NCBI RefSeq assembly: GCF_026151205.1
Contig: NC_087076.1
Coordinates: 10,764,902 to 10,828,901, forward strand
Direction: 5' to 3'
From: Bolinopsis microptera
Taxonomy: Eukaryota; Ctenophora; Tentaculata; Lobata; Bolinopsidae
DNA: 64,000 nucleotides
Part shown: positions 13,758 through 28,186 of the stretch, piece after piece
Layout: every line of letters starts with the position of its first letter
Numbering within the stretch: the first letter of the stretch is position 1
Notes under the pieces: model-generated
Database searches by the model: none
The model's input: the letters and a program-made list of their open reading frames with translations, nothing else
Told to the model about the DNA's origin: nothing
Made by a program: the position numbers and the translations under genes

Positions 13758-16332
13758 ATGATGGAGTGCAGGAGTATTAGAAAAGGCATGGTGCAGCAAC
13801 AAAAATCAGCGAGGAAGGAATCCAGGAAGAAGAGTTTCTGCCGACTAATGCTTCTGGGAAGTTTAATACAGCCACCAAATTTGTTGACTGTTCCATTGAC
13901 ACTTAGGAGTTTCGCCATAACAGCGAAACATTAAACGGTCCGTGGGGAGAAAACACCATACTGCTGTTTTAAGCAGATCAGTAGTCTGCACCCTCACAGT
14001 ACTGTCCTCCACCTCAGGAAGTGATATTTGAGAGGATTGACCAGTAGACCGTCAAGTGGGCTTGTTTATTTGGATGGATCTGGCTGGACCAACAGCGCTA
14101 TCATCGCGTGAACCCTCAGATTTGTGGATGTAAGATATCATCTGCAGCAAATCATTTGGCAAAGCATAGTGACACTGCTTAGTCAATGCAATTGTTGCAA
14201 GGGCCTTTGTAGAGAAGATATCCTTCCTAGCTGTCTGAAAGAGTTCACGGCATGCAGATAATCCCTCTAGTAAAAGGCCAAGGATAAAGAACCGGGAAAC
14301 TGGCGTTAAGACCAATTGGAATCGGCGAGATATTGCGCAGAATCATTGGGATAAGCAGTTATAATGTCTTTCAAATCTGAATTACAATATTGCTGCTGGC
14401 CCACTGCCAGACCTGTGCAGGGCTCAATTCTGGAAATAGAGGGCTTCCATACATGCAATGTGACGATCTGGGAAGACAGTGACACGGAAGAAATACTTCA
14501 GGTTGACGTCTGATAATGCCGTTCTATCGTTCTTAATAGAGAGCAGCCCTGTCACAATGTTCTAATGAGATCGGTCCCTACGCTCTTTCAGTATCTAAAT
14601 ACACTACCCAAAAGCCAGCAGACTGATCATTAATACTACGAGTGACCATACCACTTAAGTCTGAGGAAGGTTCAACTCAGGGAGATGTAGCAGCAAATGG
14701 CATTCTATGCGTTAGGGATCAAGGCCTCTAGTAGATGACCTAGCCACAGCCTCCTAGACCAGTGTTTGCAACAATCTTGGTATGCAGACGACGATAGTGC
14801 TGGTGGAAAAGATTGAAGGTATTAATATATGGTGGGTACGCTGTTGGAGCAAGACAAGTATGGATAATTACCCAAAAGCCAGTAAGACCGTCCTGATTGT
14901 GAAGAATAGCGAGGCACCTAGATCTTGCGCAGAAAGCTTTTCTCAGGCACTGGTATTAAAATTGAGTCTGATGGAGAACGCATTTGTGTTGCAGCAATTG
15001 GCCAGCGAAGCTTTTAAGAACTATATGTCTCGATAAAGTCATTAAATGGTGTCAGTGACATCAAGCTGTTGTATCAACTTTGCTCTGTTGAGGAGCCCCA
15101 AGCAGCTTTGACTGCATATACTAAGGGAATTTGTCACCGGTGGACGTTCATTCAGAGGGACCATTTCCCGGGTATAAGTCTCTTGTTTCAACAATGGAGG
15201 ATTGCATCAGAACAGATTTTTTTCAGCAATCTTGGGTAAGAACGTATCAGACTTGGTCGCTCCATAATTTGATTGCCAGTCAGACATGGTTGGCCTAGGT
15301 ATCTCCATCCCAGTTTGATAACTGCAATAGAGAATTCACAGCCTCAGTCACCATCACAAAAGGACCTCACAGACCTGATTAACAACCAGCACAAAAACAC
15401 CCTTGAACATTACTACATGTCAATCAAAATGACACTATAAAAAAGTCTCAGGCAATTAAAGGTGAAAACACTTATTTCGGTTAGCAAATCATAGAGGCGA
15501 CAGGTATGAGGTCCCAAACCTTAAGAGCTCTATCCAGATCATCAAAGTGAAAGGGTTCAGGATGTTGGCTTACTGCACTTTCCATTGAGAGATTGCTACT
15601 ACCAGAACAAGATTGAGTTCGTGATGCTTGTACTGCGTTATGGTTGGGAGATATCTAACACCCATTTCACTGTGCTGTGGAGAGAGAAATAATTGTGGAT
15701 CCACCACCTCTATTATATGCTAGAAATCGGTGGCTTTTTCTATGAGACACAACAACATCGCGATCTAAATGCAGAGCTCGCTGCGTGAAGTATGCAGAGA
15801 TGTAGTGAACTGAGCCAAGCATTGATACCCCTTGATAATGATGAAATTGTTGGTAATCAATGCGGATAGAGCTTGCACCTGATGTATCCTCACGAGGTCT
15901 CTGGAAGCACATTTGAACGAACATTCTTTGAAGTCTGTGGTTACCCACCCCAACTCACCCACATCATGACAAAAAAGATATGGAACAGATTATAAAGCTC
16001 ATTGAAATGAGGAAATTGAAAAAAGTACAACAACAGAATCATCCAGGTGGGATAAAGAACCTTTTAACCCACTTATATACTAAACAAATGGCGGATGGGG
16101 TCCACAAAGCCACAGGATACCACAAGAGACTCATGAAAAAACTATCCAGAAGAGAGGAGAAGACTATGGGGGCTATTATGTGTTACATGACGACACCAGA
16201 TTAGATTCTCAATTTTCTCAGAGCACCCTGATAGCGGTCAGGGGTGAGAGTGGGTGTGGCAAGCGTTATACATTGCCAGTCAGTGTAACTTCGTTTAACT
16301 TGATACTGCCACATGGACTCTGAGTGTTTTAG
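13758..16332 (+). CDS. ORF2, reverse transcriptase-endonuclease, copy 3 (catalytic YADD intact)
   Basis: TGGTATGCAGACGAC at 14778-14792 encodes WYADD without error. From 14782 an 84-codon stretch in a shifted frame covers KASKTVLIVKNSE, the lysine-bearing motif after YADD. The endonuclease region near 15880-15930 is readable in nucleotides. Confidence 0.82.
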
Positions 16333-18125
16333 ACACTATCCTTTTGATATTGGATATTTTGGTATCTCAGATCCAAGTGTACACCGTTCATTTTTTTATT
16401 TTTTATGACTCAGTTATTTATTGACATCATGTCGCTTTAATTTTAATCCTTGAATCGTTATTTTTATCTATTAACTTATTACATATTTGTGCACTTGTTT
16501 TGCATCACTTGACTTTTATAGTTCAGACCATGACCTTATAGTCAGCCAATTGGGCCATTGCTATATTATGTGTATAATTGTTATGATATTCTCTTTCCTT
16601 CTGTAAAAAAATAAGTTAAAATGAATCTAATTTACATTCTTTCCACTACTATTAAGTTGAATTTAAAGGCGTTTTTTAGCAAAATGAGGTTTACACACAA
16701 GATATTATTGTGCTTTCTTTTTTTAGTTTGCATAATTTAATCAATCATACTTTCCTATTATATATATTTCATCCGAAAACATACAAAAATAACTATCATT
16801 TATACAGATCCGTTTAAATAGTTTTTTTAAAAAAAAGCCTTATATCTTATTTTAACACTTAACACAATGTCCCACAATTTTTGCATCCGAGGGAAGTTTG
16901 TTCCAATTAAATATGGTTTCACCCTATCCAAGAGAAAAGAACTGTGGACTTTCTTCATTTTACTGCTACTTTTACTTTTATTTGTCGGATGTACTCGCCT
17001 AAATTTCTTTGAAGTGCGCGCACCCGCTTTCTTCTCGATGGCAAGTGCTAGAAGTAGCGCCGCGACGGGCCAGATCATATTATCTAATGCGTCATCTTTT
17101 TCTGCATCTACTGTTTATTACCAATTATGTCCAGATCTTATCTTACTGTTCTAAAAAGCTCCGTAATTGGACCATAACCTATTATCATTTTAAAAGATTC
17201 TATGAGGTCCCCACGTATTCGCTGCTCTGCCAGCGTTATTTTATTAAGGATGTCCATCGACAACTGTTATATGGAAGGAGTACCCATCTCGTCAATCAGA
17301 CAAAAAGCTAAGTTGGGCGAAGAAAAAAGATATTGGGCAGATTTATTTACGACTTATTAGTTTTGTGTAACGATAGAGTTAGTGAATTATCAACCTGGTG
17401 CTTAATTTATATGTAATTCTAAGCAAAACTTGTCATTTGACATAGTACGTTGCACTGCCACTTTTCGCGCGTGATCTTGGGATACGAAAAATGTAATCAA
17501 CTTGTCATTGTTGTATGACCCGCCGCGCTCGAGTGCGCGGCTCCCCTTGTATCTCAGGGCTATAGTGAAACGAGTGTGGGTCACAACTTGATATCAACAC
17601 AAATAATAGAAAAATAACTAATTTCTTTCTGTCTTCTCATATCAATTTAAAGGTAATATTTATCAAATATTAATTAATGAATAAAAACAAATTTAAAAAA
17701 TTGTAATTTATTCATACTGTACTTCCAGTGAAGTAAAGATTCATAAAACGTTTCTTGCTACGTATGAATTAGGATGAACCAGATATTAATTGTGTTTTTC
17801 TTTTACTGATATACTGGTACCTTCAATTTCTTGTTTTTATACTTCTTTCGATATACATTCCATAAATTGAAGTCATTTACAATACATTATATTAGAAATC
17901 ATGTTCTTTTTATAACTTTCCAATCCAATTTTAGGACTCAAAACTGTAAAGCCCCAAAGTTTCTTCTCCTCCGAGGGGTTTGTACCATTAAGGAACATAC
18001 CCGCTCGGAAAAGAAAAGTAAACACTTGAAGATCTTTTCCTTTATTCAAACTTTACTAATCTTATTGGATGAAACAGATTAAGACTATGATCTGCTTTAC
18101 TACTTTACTTTTTACTTTGCAATGC

Positions 18126-18437
18126 CAGTGTGCCGTAACGAGGGCCCTGCTGACCCTGCGGTTGCAGGGGGGCTGCCGTCTTAGGGGGCGCCCAATCGTC
18201 GTTTGAAGGTGGGACAATTCACGAAAAACTTAACTATAAAAGTACTAGCCATATTCTGCGCGTTTTGCTCTAGTACACACTTTTTTTAGAGATTTTACCG
18301 GCGTATCCTCTTAAATCCCTAATTTCGTGCTTTTTAGGGAGGCGGCCACCAAAAGGAGAGGGGGGCAACAAGGCGGGGGGGGGGGGGGCGGCGCCTTTTT
18401 CGGCAGGGGGGCGCCAACAGGCAACGATTACGCCCTG
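18126..18437. mobile_element. hAT-type MITE, copy 4
   Basis: Ends CAGTGTGCCGTAACG and GATTACGCCCTG; flanks TGCAATG on both sides, each short by one A. The left limit is uncertain by one base because of an extra C at 18125. Confidence 0.8.
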
Positions 18438-18683
18438 TGCAATGTTACTATTTTTCTGCACATACTCTGTGGTGTACTTTGTTCCGCATTGTTAAAGATT
18501 GACCTTGCACTTTGGCCGGGTCATGACTATTTCGAGGAAAAAAGCCGGCACACCTATTTTTGAGTAATTTAGATGACTATCATCCGGTCAAGTAACTTCT
18601 CCAACTTCATTATGTGATTTGACTGAATGAATTAATTTAAATTATTTACATTTTGCCATCCGAATTACATTTTTCCATCCTAA

Positions 18684-19326
18684 ATGTCTTCTTGGCAAGT
18701 CTGCACAGTGGACAGTGAACGGTGGGTTTGTCAGAAATGTAGGGATAATGTGTAGTGAACCAGCAGATCATTGATGCTCTGTCGAGGTAACATGATTATC
18801 TGTTATTACTGTACACGTGTGGAGGAGTGTTGTGGGGGATTCGGTATGGATTTGGGTTGTGATGGCAGTGAAGAATGGTTCCATGCACCTTGTTTGTTTT
18901 ATCAGTGAAACCGAGTCGATGAGATGGATACTGAAGAGATATGGTTTTGTGATACTTGTAAAGCAGTGAAGCAAACAATATTAATTGGGGCTCAATGGTT
19001 GGTGAAGAGTTGATAGCTGAGAATGTCCATGCTGTTTATCAAGAGAATGGTGAATGGAGGAAAGAATCTTTTTCCTAGTGCACAGAGGTAAATCAGGTTA
19101 GCGACTAATAAAAGAATGACTCGGCTCTTCCTCTTATTTGCAGATGTACCAAGTGGGAAAGGGCTATTCGTTAGGCACTGGGTTCATTTCTTCTTGCCAA
19201 TCTGTGCTCAAAAACGTCAAGAAGTCAAAAGCAAGAGAACATTGTTACATCATCTCTCAAGGTTTGGTTTAAATGAAAATTGGAGAACTTGTCGATCCTA
19301 ATCAATGAACGAAAAGTTTTCAATGA
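18684..19326 (+). CDS. ORF1, PHD-finger protein, copy 4 (frame broken as written)
   Basis: An extra CTT follows the start (ATGTCTTCTTGG). The region coding LLFAD is readable from about 19116, and the C-terminal DDLINE region near 19285 is shifted by a missing base. Confidence 0.68.
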
Positions 19327-19715
19327 AACGAAATGTTTTATTTTTACATTCTTTATCATAATAAATAAGAGATTAAACCACGAATAGTTAGCTAAACGTA
19401 AACTTGAGGTAATATTTTTGGAGATGTATATAATTATTTAATATTCTTTATTGGTTGTTTAGTATTTTTTACTTTGGTAATGGTGAATTTAGTGAGACAA
19501 GGTCTCGTTTCTCTATTTTTATTAGAAAATAAATTTCTACTTTAAAGTAGGCAATGCTGAGTGCAGGAATGAGGGACAAAACGCCTTGTAGGGCTTACAT
19601 GCCATTTACAAACCACTTCAGACATGCTGTGTTGTCTTTATGCTTAATTAGTCTGAAAACGGACCCTTCTGCACTTCTAACATTTCTATAAAAAATCTCT
19701 TCTAAAATAGGTATA

Positions 19716-22238
19716 ATGATGGAGTTGCCGGAGTATTCAGAAGCATTGGTGCAGCATCAATAAATCAGCGAGGAAATCCAGGTAGAAGAGTTTGCGACTA
19801 ATGCTCTTGGGAAGTTAAATAGCCACAATTTGTTGCAGTTCAATGACACTCTAGGAGTTCACAGCCTTACAGCAAACATTTAAACAGGTCCTTGGGGAGA
19901 AACACACCTCATGCGGTTAAGGATCAGTTGTTCTGCACCCTCACAGTACTCCTCCACCTCAGCGTAGTATATTTGAGAGGGATTGACGGCAGAGACCGTT
20001 CTAAGAGGGCTTGTTTATTTTTGATGGGATCAGGCGGCCCAACACTAACGATAAGATTTGTGGAAGCTTATCATCTGCAGCAAATCATTTGGCAAGCTTC
20101 AGTGATCACTTGCTGGTCAATTGCAATTGTTGCAAGGCGCATTGTAGAGAAGATATCCGATCATAAGCTGTTGAACGAGTTCACTGCATGCCGATTAATC
20201 CCTCTTGATAAGCAGGATAAGAAGGGTAAACCTGGCGTAAAGGACCAATTGGAATCGGCGATTTATGCGCAGATTCATTGGAAATACAAGCAGTTATAAT
20301 GTCTTTCAAAACTGATATACAATATGATGCTGGCCCACGCAGACCGTGCAGAGGCTTTAAATAAGGAATAGAGGCTTCCATTATGCAACGGAGGTAGATT
20401 GGGAAAGACAGTGACACTGTGCAATACTCAGTGTTGACGCTGATAATGCGTTCAATAGTCTTAATAGAGATGCAGCCCTTCTCAATGTTCATGAGGATCT
20501 GTCTCCGCTTCTATCAGTATCTAAAGAAAACCACTACAAAAAAGCCAGCAAGACCTGATCATTAATACTACCGTGGACCACTACCTACTAAGTCTGAGGA
20601 AGGTTCAACTCAGGGAGATGTAGCAGCAATGGCTTTCTATGGTAGGGATTCAAGCTCTAGTAGATGACATAGCACAGCCCCAAGCCCAGTGTTGCAAACC
20701 ATCTTGGTTGCCGACGAATGTTAGTGCTGGTGGAACGATTGAAGTATTATTATATGGTGGGGGTTCGCTGTTGGAGCAAGGAACAAAGTCATGGATATTA
20801 CCAAAGACAGTAAGGAAGTCCTGACTTGTGATGAATAGCGAGATGGACCTTGATCTTGCGCTGAAAGTATTTCTCAGGCACTGGTATTAAAATTTGAGTC
20901 TGAAGGAGAAACGCCATTGGTGCGCCATTTGGCAGCGAAGATTTTAGAACAAATTTGTCTCAGATAAAGTCCTTAAAATGGTGTCAGGACATCAAGCTGT
21001 TGTCTTCAATTGCTGTTTGAGGATGCCCAAGCTGCTTTGCTGCATATAATGGGAATTTGTCACGGTGGACGTTCCATTCAGAGGACATACGGGTTTAAGT
21101 CATTGTTTCAACCATTGGGGATTGCATCAGAAACAGATTTTATTCCGCACTTGGGTAAGGAACGTACAGGACTTGGGAGCTCCATATTTGCATTGCCAGT
21201 CAGACATGGTGGCTAGGTATCTCACCAACAGTTGAAAACTGCAATAGAGAATTCACGGCCTCAGTCACCATCACAAAGACTCACAGACCGATTATCATCA
21301 GCAAAAAAAACACCCTTGAACATACAACTTGTCAAATAAAAATTGACACTATAAAAGTTCATGGCAATCAAGGAGAAACAATTATTTACGTTAGCAAATC
21401 AATAGAGGAGAGTGTAAGAGATCCCAACCTAAAGAGATCTCTCCAGTTCATCAAGAGAAAGGTTCAGGAATGTTGGCTTATGCACTTCATTGAAGAGATT
21501 TGGATACTCCTGAAACAAGATTGAGTTCAGTGATGCTCTTTACTTGCGTTATGGTTGGGAGGATCCCTAACCACCCATTTCACTGTGGCTTGTGGAGAGG
21601 AGATATATTGTGAATATCAAACACTTATATGCATGAAAGCGTGGCTTTGTTCTATGAGACACAACAACATCCGCGATCTAAATGAGAGCTGCAGGCCGTG
21701 AAGTATGCAGAGATTTAGTGACTGAGCAAGCATTTTTACCCTTGATATGAAGAAATGGTTGGTACCAATGTGTTAGAGCTGCACCTGATGTATCCTCACG
21801 AAGGTTTCTGGAGCAATTTGAACGAATCATTCTTTGATGTCTGTGTTACCCACCCCAACTCCCACATATGACAAAAAAGATATGGAAAGATCTATAAAGA
21901 TTCATGAAATGAGGAATTGAAAAAAGTATCATCAACAGAATCTTCCAGGTGGATTAAGGCACCTTTTACCCCACTTATATACTCTACAAATGGCAGGATG
22001 GGTCCACAGCCACAAGGATACCACAAGAGACTCACTGAAAACTATCCAGATGATGGAGAACAGACTATGCGGCTATTATGTGTTTATGCGCACAAGGATT
22101 GAGATTCTCAATTCTCAGGTGGGCACCCTGATAGCGGTCTGGGGTGAGAGAGGGAGACGGCAAGAGTATACATAGCCAGTCCGTTGTAACTTCGTTTAAC
22201 TTGATACCTGCTCACCATGTATCTCTGATTGTTTCTAG
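19716..22238 (+). CDS. ORF2, reverse transcriptase-endonuclease, copy 4 (shortest, many deletions)
   Basis: At 2523 bp this copy is the shortest. An open stretch 19892-20299 holds STACR-like FTACRLIPLDK, which precedes RT motif 1 in the family. The YADD region at about 20708-20716 is compressed by deletions. Confidence 0.78.
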
Positions 22239-24014
22239 ACACTATCTTTTATATTGAGATATTGGTATCTCAGATCACGTAGTACAAACCGTTCTTTTTT
22301 TATTTTTTATGACACTGTAATTATTGACACTCATGTCAGCTATAATTTGAAATCATTGAATCAGTATTTTTATCTATTAACTTATTACATATTTGTGCTC
22401 TGCTTTAGCATCATTGATATTAAAGTTCAGGCATGACCTTTTAGTCGGCCAATTGGCCATGCTAGATTATGTGATATATTGTTTGATATATTCTTTTCTT
22501 CTGGTAAAAAAATAAAGTTAAGAAATGAATTAATTTACATACTTTTACATACTATATAAGTTGATTAAAGCGTTTTTTAGCAACATGAGGATTACACACA
22601 AGATATCCATTGTTTCTTCTCTTTATTAGTAGGCATAATTTTAATCCATCAATCTTTCCTATTTTATATATTTCATACCGAAACATACCAAAAATTAACT
22701 ATCATTTATACAGAATCCGTTCTAAATTTAGTTTTTTTAAAAAGCTCTAATTTATTTTAAAACTTAACACAGTCCCACAATTTTTGGACATAGAGGGAAG
22801 TTTGTTCCAATTAAATATGGTCTCCCTCTCCAGAGAAAGAACTTTGGACATTCTTCATTTTAAATGCTACTTTTACTTTTTATTTTGTGGATGTTTCTCG
22901 CTAAATTTCTTTGATGTAGCGCGCACGCTTTCCTTTCTTCTCGATGGCAAGTGCTACGAAGTAGCGCGCGCCGGGGCCAGAGCATCATAAAATGGTCAAC
23001 TTTTACTGCATCTACTGTTAATACAACATTTAAGACAGATCTTCTATATGAACTAACATGCTCCGTAATTGCCCAAACCACTTATCATTTTAAAAGATTC
23101 AATGAGGGTCCCAGTATTCGCTGCTCTGCAGCGTTATTAATTAAGGATGTCCACGCGACAACTGTTTATGGAAGGTACCCATCTCGTCAATCAGACAAAA
23201 GAGGGCAAAGACAATAGATATTGGGCAGAGTTATTTACGTCATATTTTTTTTGTGTCCACCGATAGAGTTAGTGATTAATCAACTGGTGATATTTATATC
23301 AATTCTAATAAAACTTGTCATTTGAATAGTACGTTGCATGCCACCTTTTTCGCGCGTGATATTGGGATACGAAACATGTATCAACTTGTTCTTGTGTTGT
23401 ATGACCCGCGGCGCACGAGTGCGCGGTCCCTGTATCGTCAGGGTATAGTGAATCCGACGTCGTGGGGGTCACTCTTGTTACAACATCCTACTTGGAAAAT
23501 AAACTATTTCTTCTGTATTCATAATTTCAAATTTAAAGGTAATAATTTATCAAATATTAAGCATGAATAAAACAACATTAAAAAATGTAATTTATTCATA
23601 CTATACTTCCCAGTGTAAGTAAAGATTCATAAAACGTTTCTTGCCACGTACATGATAAGGATTTGAAACCACAGATAATAATTGTGTTTTTCTTATTTAC
23701 TGATATAATGGTACCTTCAATTTCTCATTGTTAAATAAATTCTTTCGAAAAATCAAAAATTGAAGTCTTTACAAATACTTTATATTTTGTAATCATGTCT
23801 GTTTTTAAAACTTTCCATGTCCAATTTTATGAATCAAAAACTCGTCAGGCAGTTCTTCACCTCACCGATGGGAGTTTGTTCCAATAAGGAACAACCCGCT
23901 CTGGAAAGAAAGACCCTGTAAGTCTTTACATTTATCACACTTTACTATATCTATGGATGAAAACCAGATTAATGACTGATCTGCATGTATCTACTTACAT
24001 TTAATATGCATATG

Positions 24015-24326
24015 CTGTGGCGTGATCGAAGGGGCCTGCTGACCCTGCTGTGCAGGGGGGCCGTTCTTAGGGGGGCGCCAAATCGTCGTTTGAATGTGGG
24101 ATTAAATTTCGAACAACTTAAACCTAAAGTACTAGCAAATCTGGCGTTTTGCTCTAGATACACACTTTTTTTAGAGATATTTCTTTACTGGGTCGTATCC
24201 TCTTTAAATCGCCTTAATTTGTTCAATTTTAGGGAGGGGCACCCAAAGGAGAGGGGGCGGGCCATACAGGGGGGGGGGGGCGCCTTTTCGGCAGGGGGGC
24301 GCCAACAGGCAAACGTTACGCCACTG
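24015..24326. mobile_element. hAT-type MITE, copy 5
   Basis: Left flank TGCATATG, right end CGTTACGCCACTG followed by one extra T and TGCAAATG (24328-24335). Confidence 0.83.
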
Positions 24327-24595
24327 TTGCAAATGTACTATTTTTCTGCTCACCTTACACTGTGGTTTTACTTTTTTTTTTTTTTTGGTTCCGCATTGTT
24401 AAAGGATTTGACCTTGCACTTTGCCCGGGTCAGATACTTCGAGAAGGGAAAAAGGCGGCAACACTCTATTTTGAGTAAATTTAGATGACTATCATCCGTC
24501 AAGTTACTTCTCCAACTACATAATGTGATTTGACTGAATGAATTAATTTAAAATTATTTACATTTTTCCATCCTAATTACATTTTTCCATCCTAA

Positions 24596-25251
24596 ATGTC
24601 TGGCAACGGTCTGCACCATGTGGACAGAGAACGGAGGGAGTGTTTGTCAGAAATGTAGGGATATGTAGAGAACCAGCAGATCATTGATGTCCTGACGAGG
24701 AAAAGGAAAATGATATCTGGTTATTACTGTCCCGTGTGGTAGGATGGTTGTGGGGGATTCGGAAAGGCATGGGTTGTGATGGCCAGTGAAGAATGGTTCC
24801 ATGCACCTTGTTTGTTTATCAGTTGAAACGATGTACGCTGTGATGGCTAATGAAGAGATATGGTTTTGTGATACTTGTCCAATGCGTGAAAAGCAAAACA
24901 AAATTAATTGGGCTCAAATGAGTTGGTGAAGATGTGTAGCGAGAAAGTCCAAGCTTTTATCAAGAGATGGTGACATGAGAAGAATCTTTTCCTAGTTCCC
25001 GAGGTAAATCAGGTAGCGACTTAATAAAAGAACTGAATCGCTCCACATCTTATTTGCAGATGCTACCAAAGTGGGAAAGGCTATCGTTTGGCACTGGTTC
25101 TATCTTCTTGCCATCATGTTGGACCAAAAATCCGTTCAAGCAAGTCAAAAGCAAGAGACCATTTGTAATACAGATCTCACCAAGCGTTTGGTTAAATGGA
25201 AAATTGGGAGAACTTGACGATCTAATCAATGAAACGAAAAGTTTTCAATGA
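24596..25251 (+). CDS. ORF1, PHD-finger protein, copy 5 (intact C-terminal end)
   Basis: From 25054 to the TGA at 25249-25251 the frame is open over 65 codons. It reads KWERLSF near its start and ELDDLINETKSFQ at the stop, which fixes the C-terminus of ORF1. The intervening SKSKARDHV segment is altered by compensating indels. The N-terminal finger is frame-shifted. Confidence 0.74.
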
Positions 25252-25264
25252 AACGAAGTGTTTT
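25227..25264 (+). repeat. 19-bp direct repeat spanning the ORF1 stop (copy 5)
   Basis: TCAATGAAACGAAAAGTTT and its near-copy TCAATGAAACGAAGTGTTT stand head to tail. The TGA stop of ORF1 lies in the second copy. The period is not a multiple of three, so the duplication itself places the stop. Confidence 0.7.
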
Positions 25265-25642
25265 ATTTTACATTCCTTTAATCTTAATTAAAATAGAGCT
25301 TAAACCTCGAATTTGTTAGACTAGAAGTAAAATGAGGAAATATTTTTGGTGAATTGTATATAATTATTTAAAAAACTTTTTTTGTTTTGTTGTTAGTAGT
25401 TTTACTATGGTAAGTGGTTGATTTAGTTGAGACAAGGTCAGTTTCTCATATTATCTTGTGAAAAATTTACACTTTCAGTAGCAATGCTGAGTGGCAGGAA
25501 TGAGGACAAAAAACGTTGGGGCGTACAATGGCCCATTTACAAACCCACTTAGAATGGCAGTGATGATTTTATGCTTAATTCGTTCTGGAAAGACCCTACT
25601 GCACTTCTAACATTCTATTAATCTTCTTCTAAAATAGGTATA

Positions 25643-28186
25643 ATGATGGCGTGCAGGTGTATTCAGAAAGCATTGTTGCAGCAACAACAAAAATCAGCGA
25701 GAATCCATGAAAGAAGAGTTCTGCCCGACTAATGCCTTCTTGGGAAGTTAAACAAGCCACCAAAATTTGTTGACAGTGCCAATGACACCTTGGGTTCACA
25801 AGCCTACAGCAAACATTAAACAGGGCATTGGGAGTAACACCCTCCTGATGTTAAAGCAGATCCAGTTGTTCTGCAACCTACCAGTACTCTCACCTCAGGA
25901 GTGATATTTGAGAGTGATTGACGCAAGAGACCGTCAGAGGGCTTGTTTATTATTTGATGGATCAGGCGGCCCAACACTAACGGACTCAGATTTGTGAGCA
26001 TATCTCTTGCAGCAAATCATTTGGCAAAGCATCAGTGACACTTGCTGAGTCAATAGATTGGTTGCAGGCGCCTTTGTAAGAGAAGATATCATCCATAGCT
26101 GTTGATAAGAGTTCACTCCCGCATGTAGATTAATCCCTCTTGTTAAAGGCCAGGAATGAACCGGGAAAACCTGGGTAAGACCAATTGGAATCGGCGAGAT
26201 ATTGCGCAGAAGAATCATTGGAAAAAGCGTTATTTTGTCTTTCAATACTGATATACTATATGATGCTGGCCAATGCAGACCTGTGTGGGCTCAAATCAGG
26301 AATAGAGGCTTCCATTCATGCATGAGACAGATACTGGGATGACAGTGTCAACTGATGCACATCTACAGGTTGACGCTGATTATGCCGTTACAATGTATTA
26401 ATAGTGAAGAAACCCTTCACATGTTCATGAGATCTGTACTCCGCTCTATCAGTATCTAAAGAACAACTACCGAAAGACAGCAGACTGATCATTTAATACT
26501 ACGAGGACCACTACCATTAAGGTCTGAGGAAGCGTTCAACTCAGGGTGTTGTAGCAGCTATGGCATTCTATGCGTTAGGGATCAAGCCTCTAGAGTTGAC
26601 CTAGCCACAGCTCCAAGCCCAGTGTTTTGCAAACAATCTTGGTTATGCAGAGACAGAATAGTGATGGTGGAAAGATTGGAAGGTTTTTAATATATGGTGG
26701 GATTCGCTGTGAGCAAGGACCAAGTATGGATATTACCAGAAAGCCAGTAAGAACGTCCGATTGTGAAGAATAGCGAGGTCCAAGATCTTGCGCAGAAAGT
26801 ATTCTCAGGCACTGGTATTAAAATGAGTCTGAAGGTGAACGCCATTTTGGGTGCAGCAATTGGCAGCGAAGCTTTTATGAACAATTATGTCTCAGATAAA
26901 GTCCATAATTGGTGTCAGGCATCAAGCTGTGGTCATCAATGCTGTTGAGGAAGCCCCAAGCTGCTTTGATGATTATACTAAGGGAATTGTCACCGGTGGT
27001 CGTTCATTCAGAGACCATTCCGGGTATAAGTCACTTGTTTCAACAATTGGAGGGATTGCACAGGAACAGATTTTTTCCTGCAATCTTGGTAAGACGTTAT
27101 TCAGACTTGACCGCTCCATATTTGGACATTGCAGTTCAGACATGGTGGCCTAGGTATCTCCACCCAGTTGAAAAATGCAATAGAGAATTCACAGCCTCAG
27201 TCTCCATCACAAAGACCTCACAGCCTGTTTATCAACCAGCAAAAAACACCTTGAACTTTTACAACATGTCAATTCAAAATGACACTATAAAAGTTCTCAA
27301 GGCCAATCAAGGAGAAAACACTTATTCGGTTAGAAATCCAATAGAGGACGTGTAAGAGATCCCAACCTAAAAGAGATCTCTCCAGTTCATCAAAGAGAAA
27401 GGTTCAGGATGTTGGCTCTTACTGCACTTCCATTGAGAGATTTGTCTACCTCCATGAACAAGATGAGTTTCCGTGGATGTCTGTACTTGCGTTATGGTTG
27501 GGAGATCACTTATACACCCCCAATTTTCACTGTGCTTGTGGAGAGAGAATAATGTGAATCACACACTTATATGCAAGAAAGGTGTATGTTTCTATGGAGA
27601 CACAGCCAAACATCCAGCGATCTAAAGGCTAGAGCTGCCAGCAGTGAAGTATGCAGAGATGTATTGACTGATGCAGCATTGATACCCCCTTGATAATGAA
27701 GAATTTGTTGGTACCAATGCTGATAGAGCTGCTCCTGATGTATCCTCACGAGGTATCTGGAGCACATTTGAACGAACATTCTTTTGATGTCTGTGTTACC
27801 CAACCCCAACTTCACCCACATATGACAAAAAAGATATGAACAGATCTATAAAGGCTCATGAATTGAGGAGGAAATGAATAATGTACTATCAACAGAATCA
27901 TCAGGTGGAGAAAAGGACCTTTACCCACTTATATACTCAACAAATGGCGGATGGGGTCCACAAGGCCACAAAGATACCACAAGAGATCTCACTGAAAAAC
28001 TATCCAGCAAAGTGAGGAGAAGGAATGCGGCTATTTTGTGTTACATGCGCACAGGATTAGATTCTCAATCTCAGGAGCAACCTGTTAGCGGTCAGGGGGT
28101 GAGAGAGGAGACGGGCACGCGTATCATTGCCAGTCGTGTATCTTCGTTTTAAATTGATACTGCCACCTTGGCTCTGATGTTTCTAG
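25643..28186 (+). CDS. ORF2, reverse transcriptase-endonuclease, copy 5 (longest open stretch in thumb region)
   Basis: A 148-codon stretch 26909-27355 shows TIPGISHLFQ, REFTASVSITK and YNMSIQNDTIK, the region between the RT palm and the CCHC knuckle. The YADD codons at about 26644-26655 carry an extra base. The stop TTCTAG is intact. Confidence 0.82.

Larger units (their letters stand above)
10674..16623 (+). mobile_element. Non-LTR retrotransposon, copy 3 (complete)
   Basis: Leader 10674-12710 with an intact CTATATAAG at 10704-10712, MITE 12159-12455 with perfect target duplications, ORF1 12711-13359, ORF2 13758-16332. The polyadenylation signal near 16610 has lost one A relative to the other copies. 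Confidence 0.94.
16624..22527 (+). mobile_element. Non-LTR retrotransposon, copy 4 (complete)
   Basis: Leader 16624-18683, MITE about 18126-18437, ORF1 18684-19326, ORF2 19716-22238, AATAAA 22511-22516. The TATA-like box near 16647 reads CTATTAAG. Confidence 0.94.
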
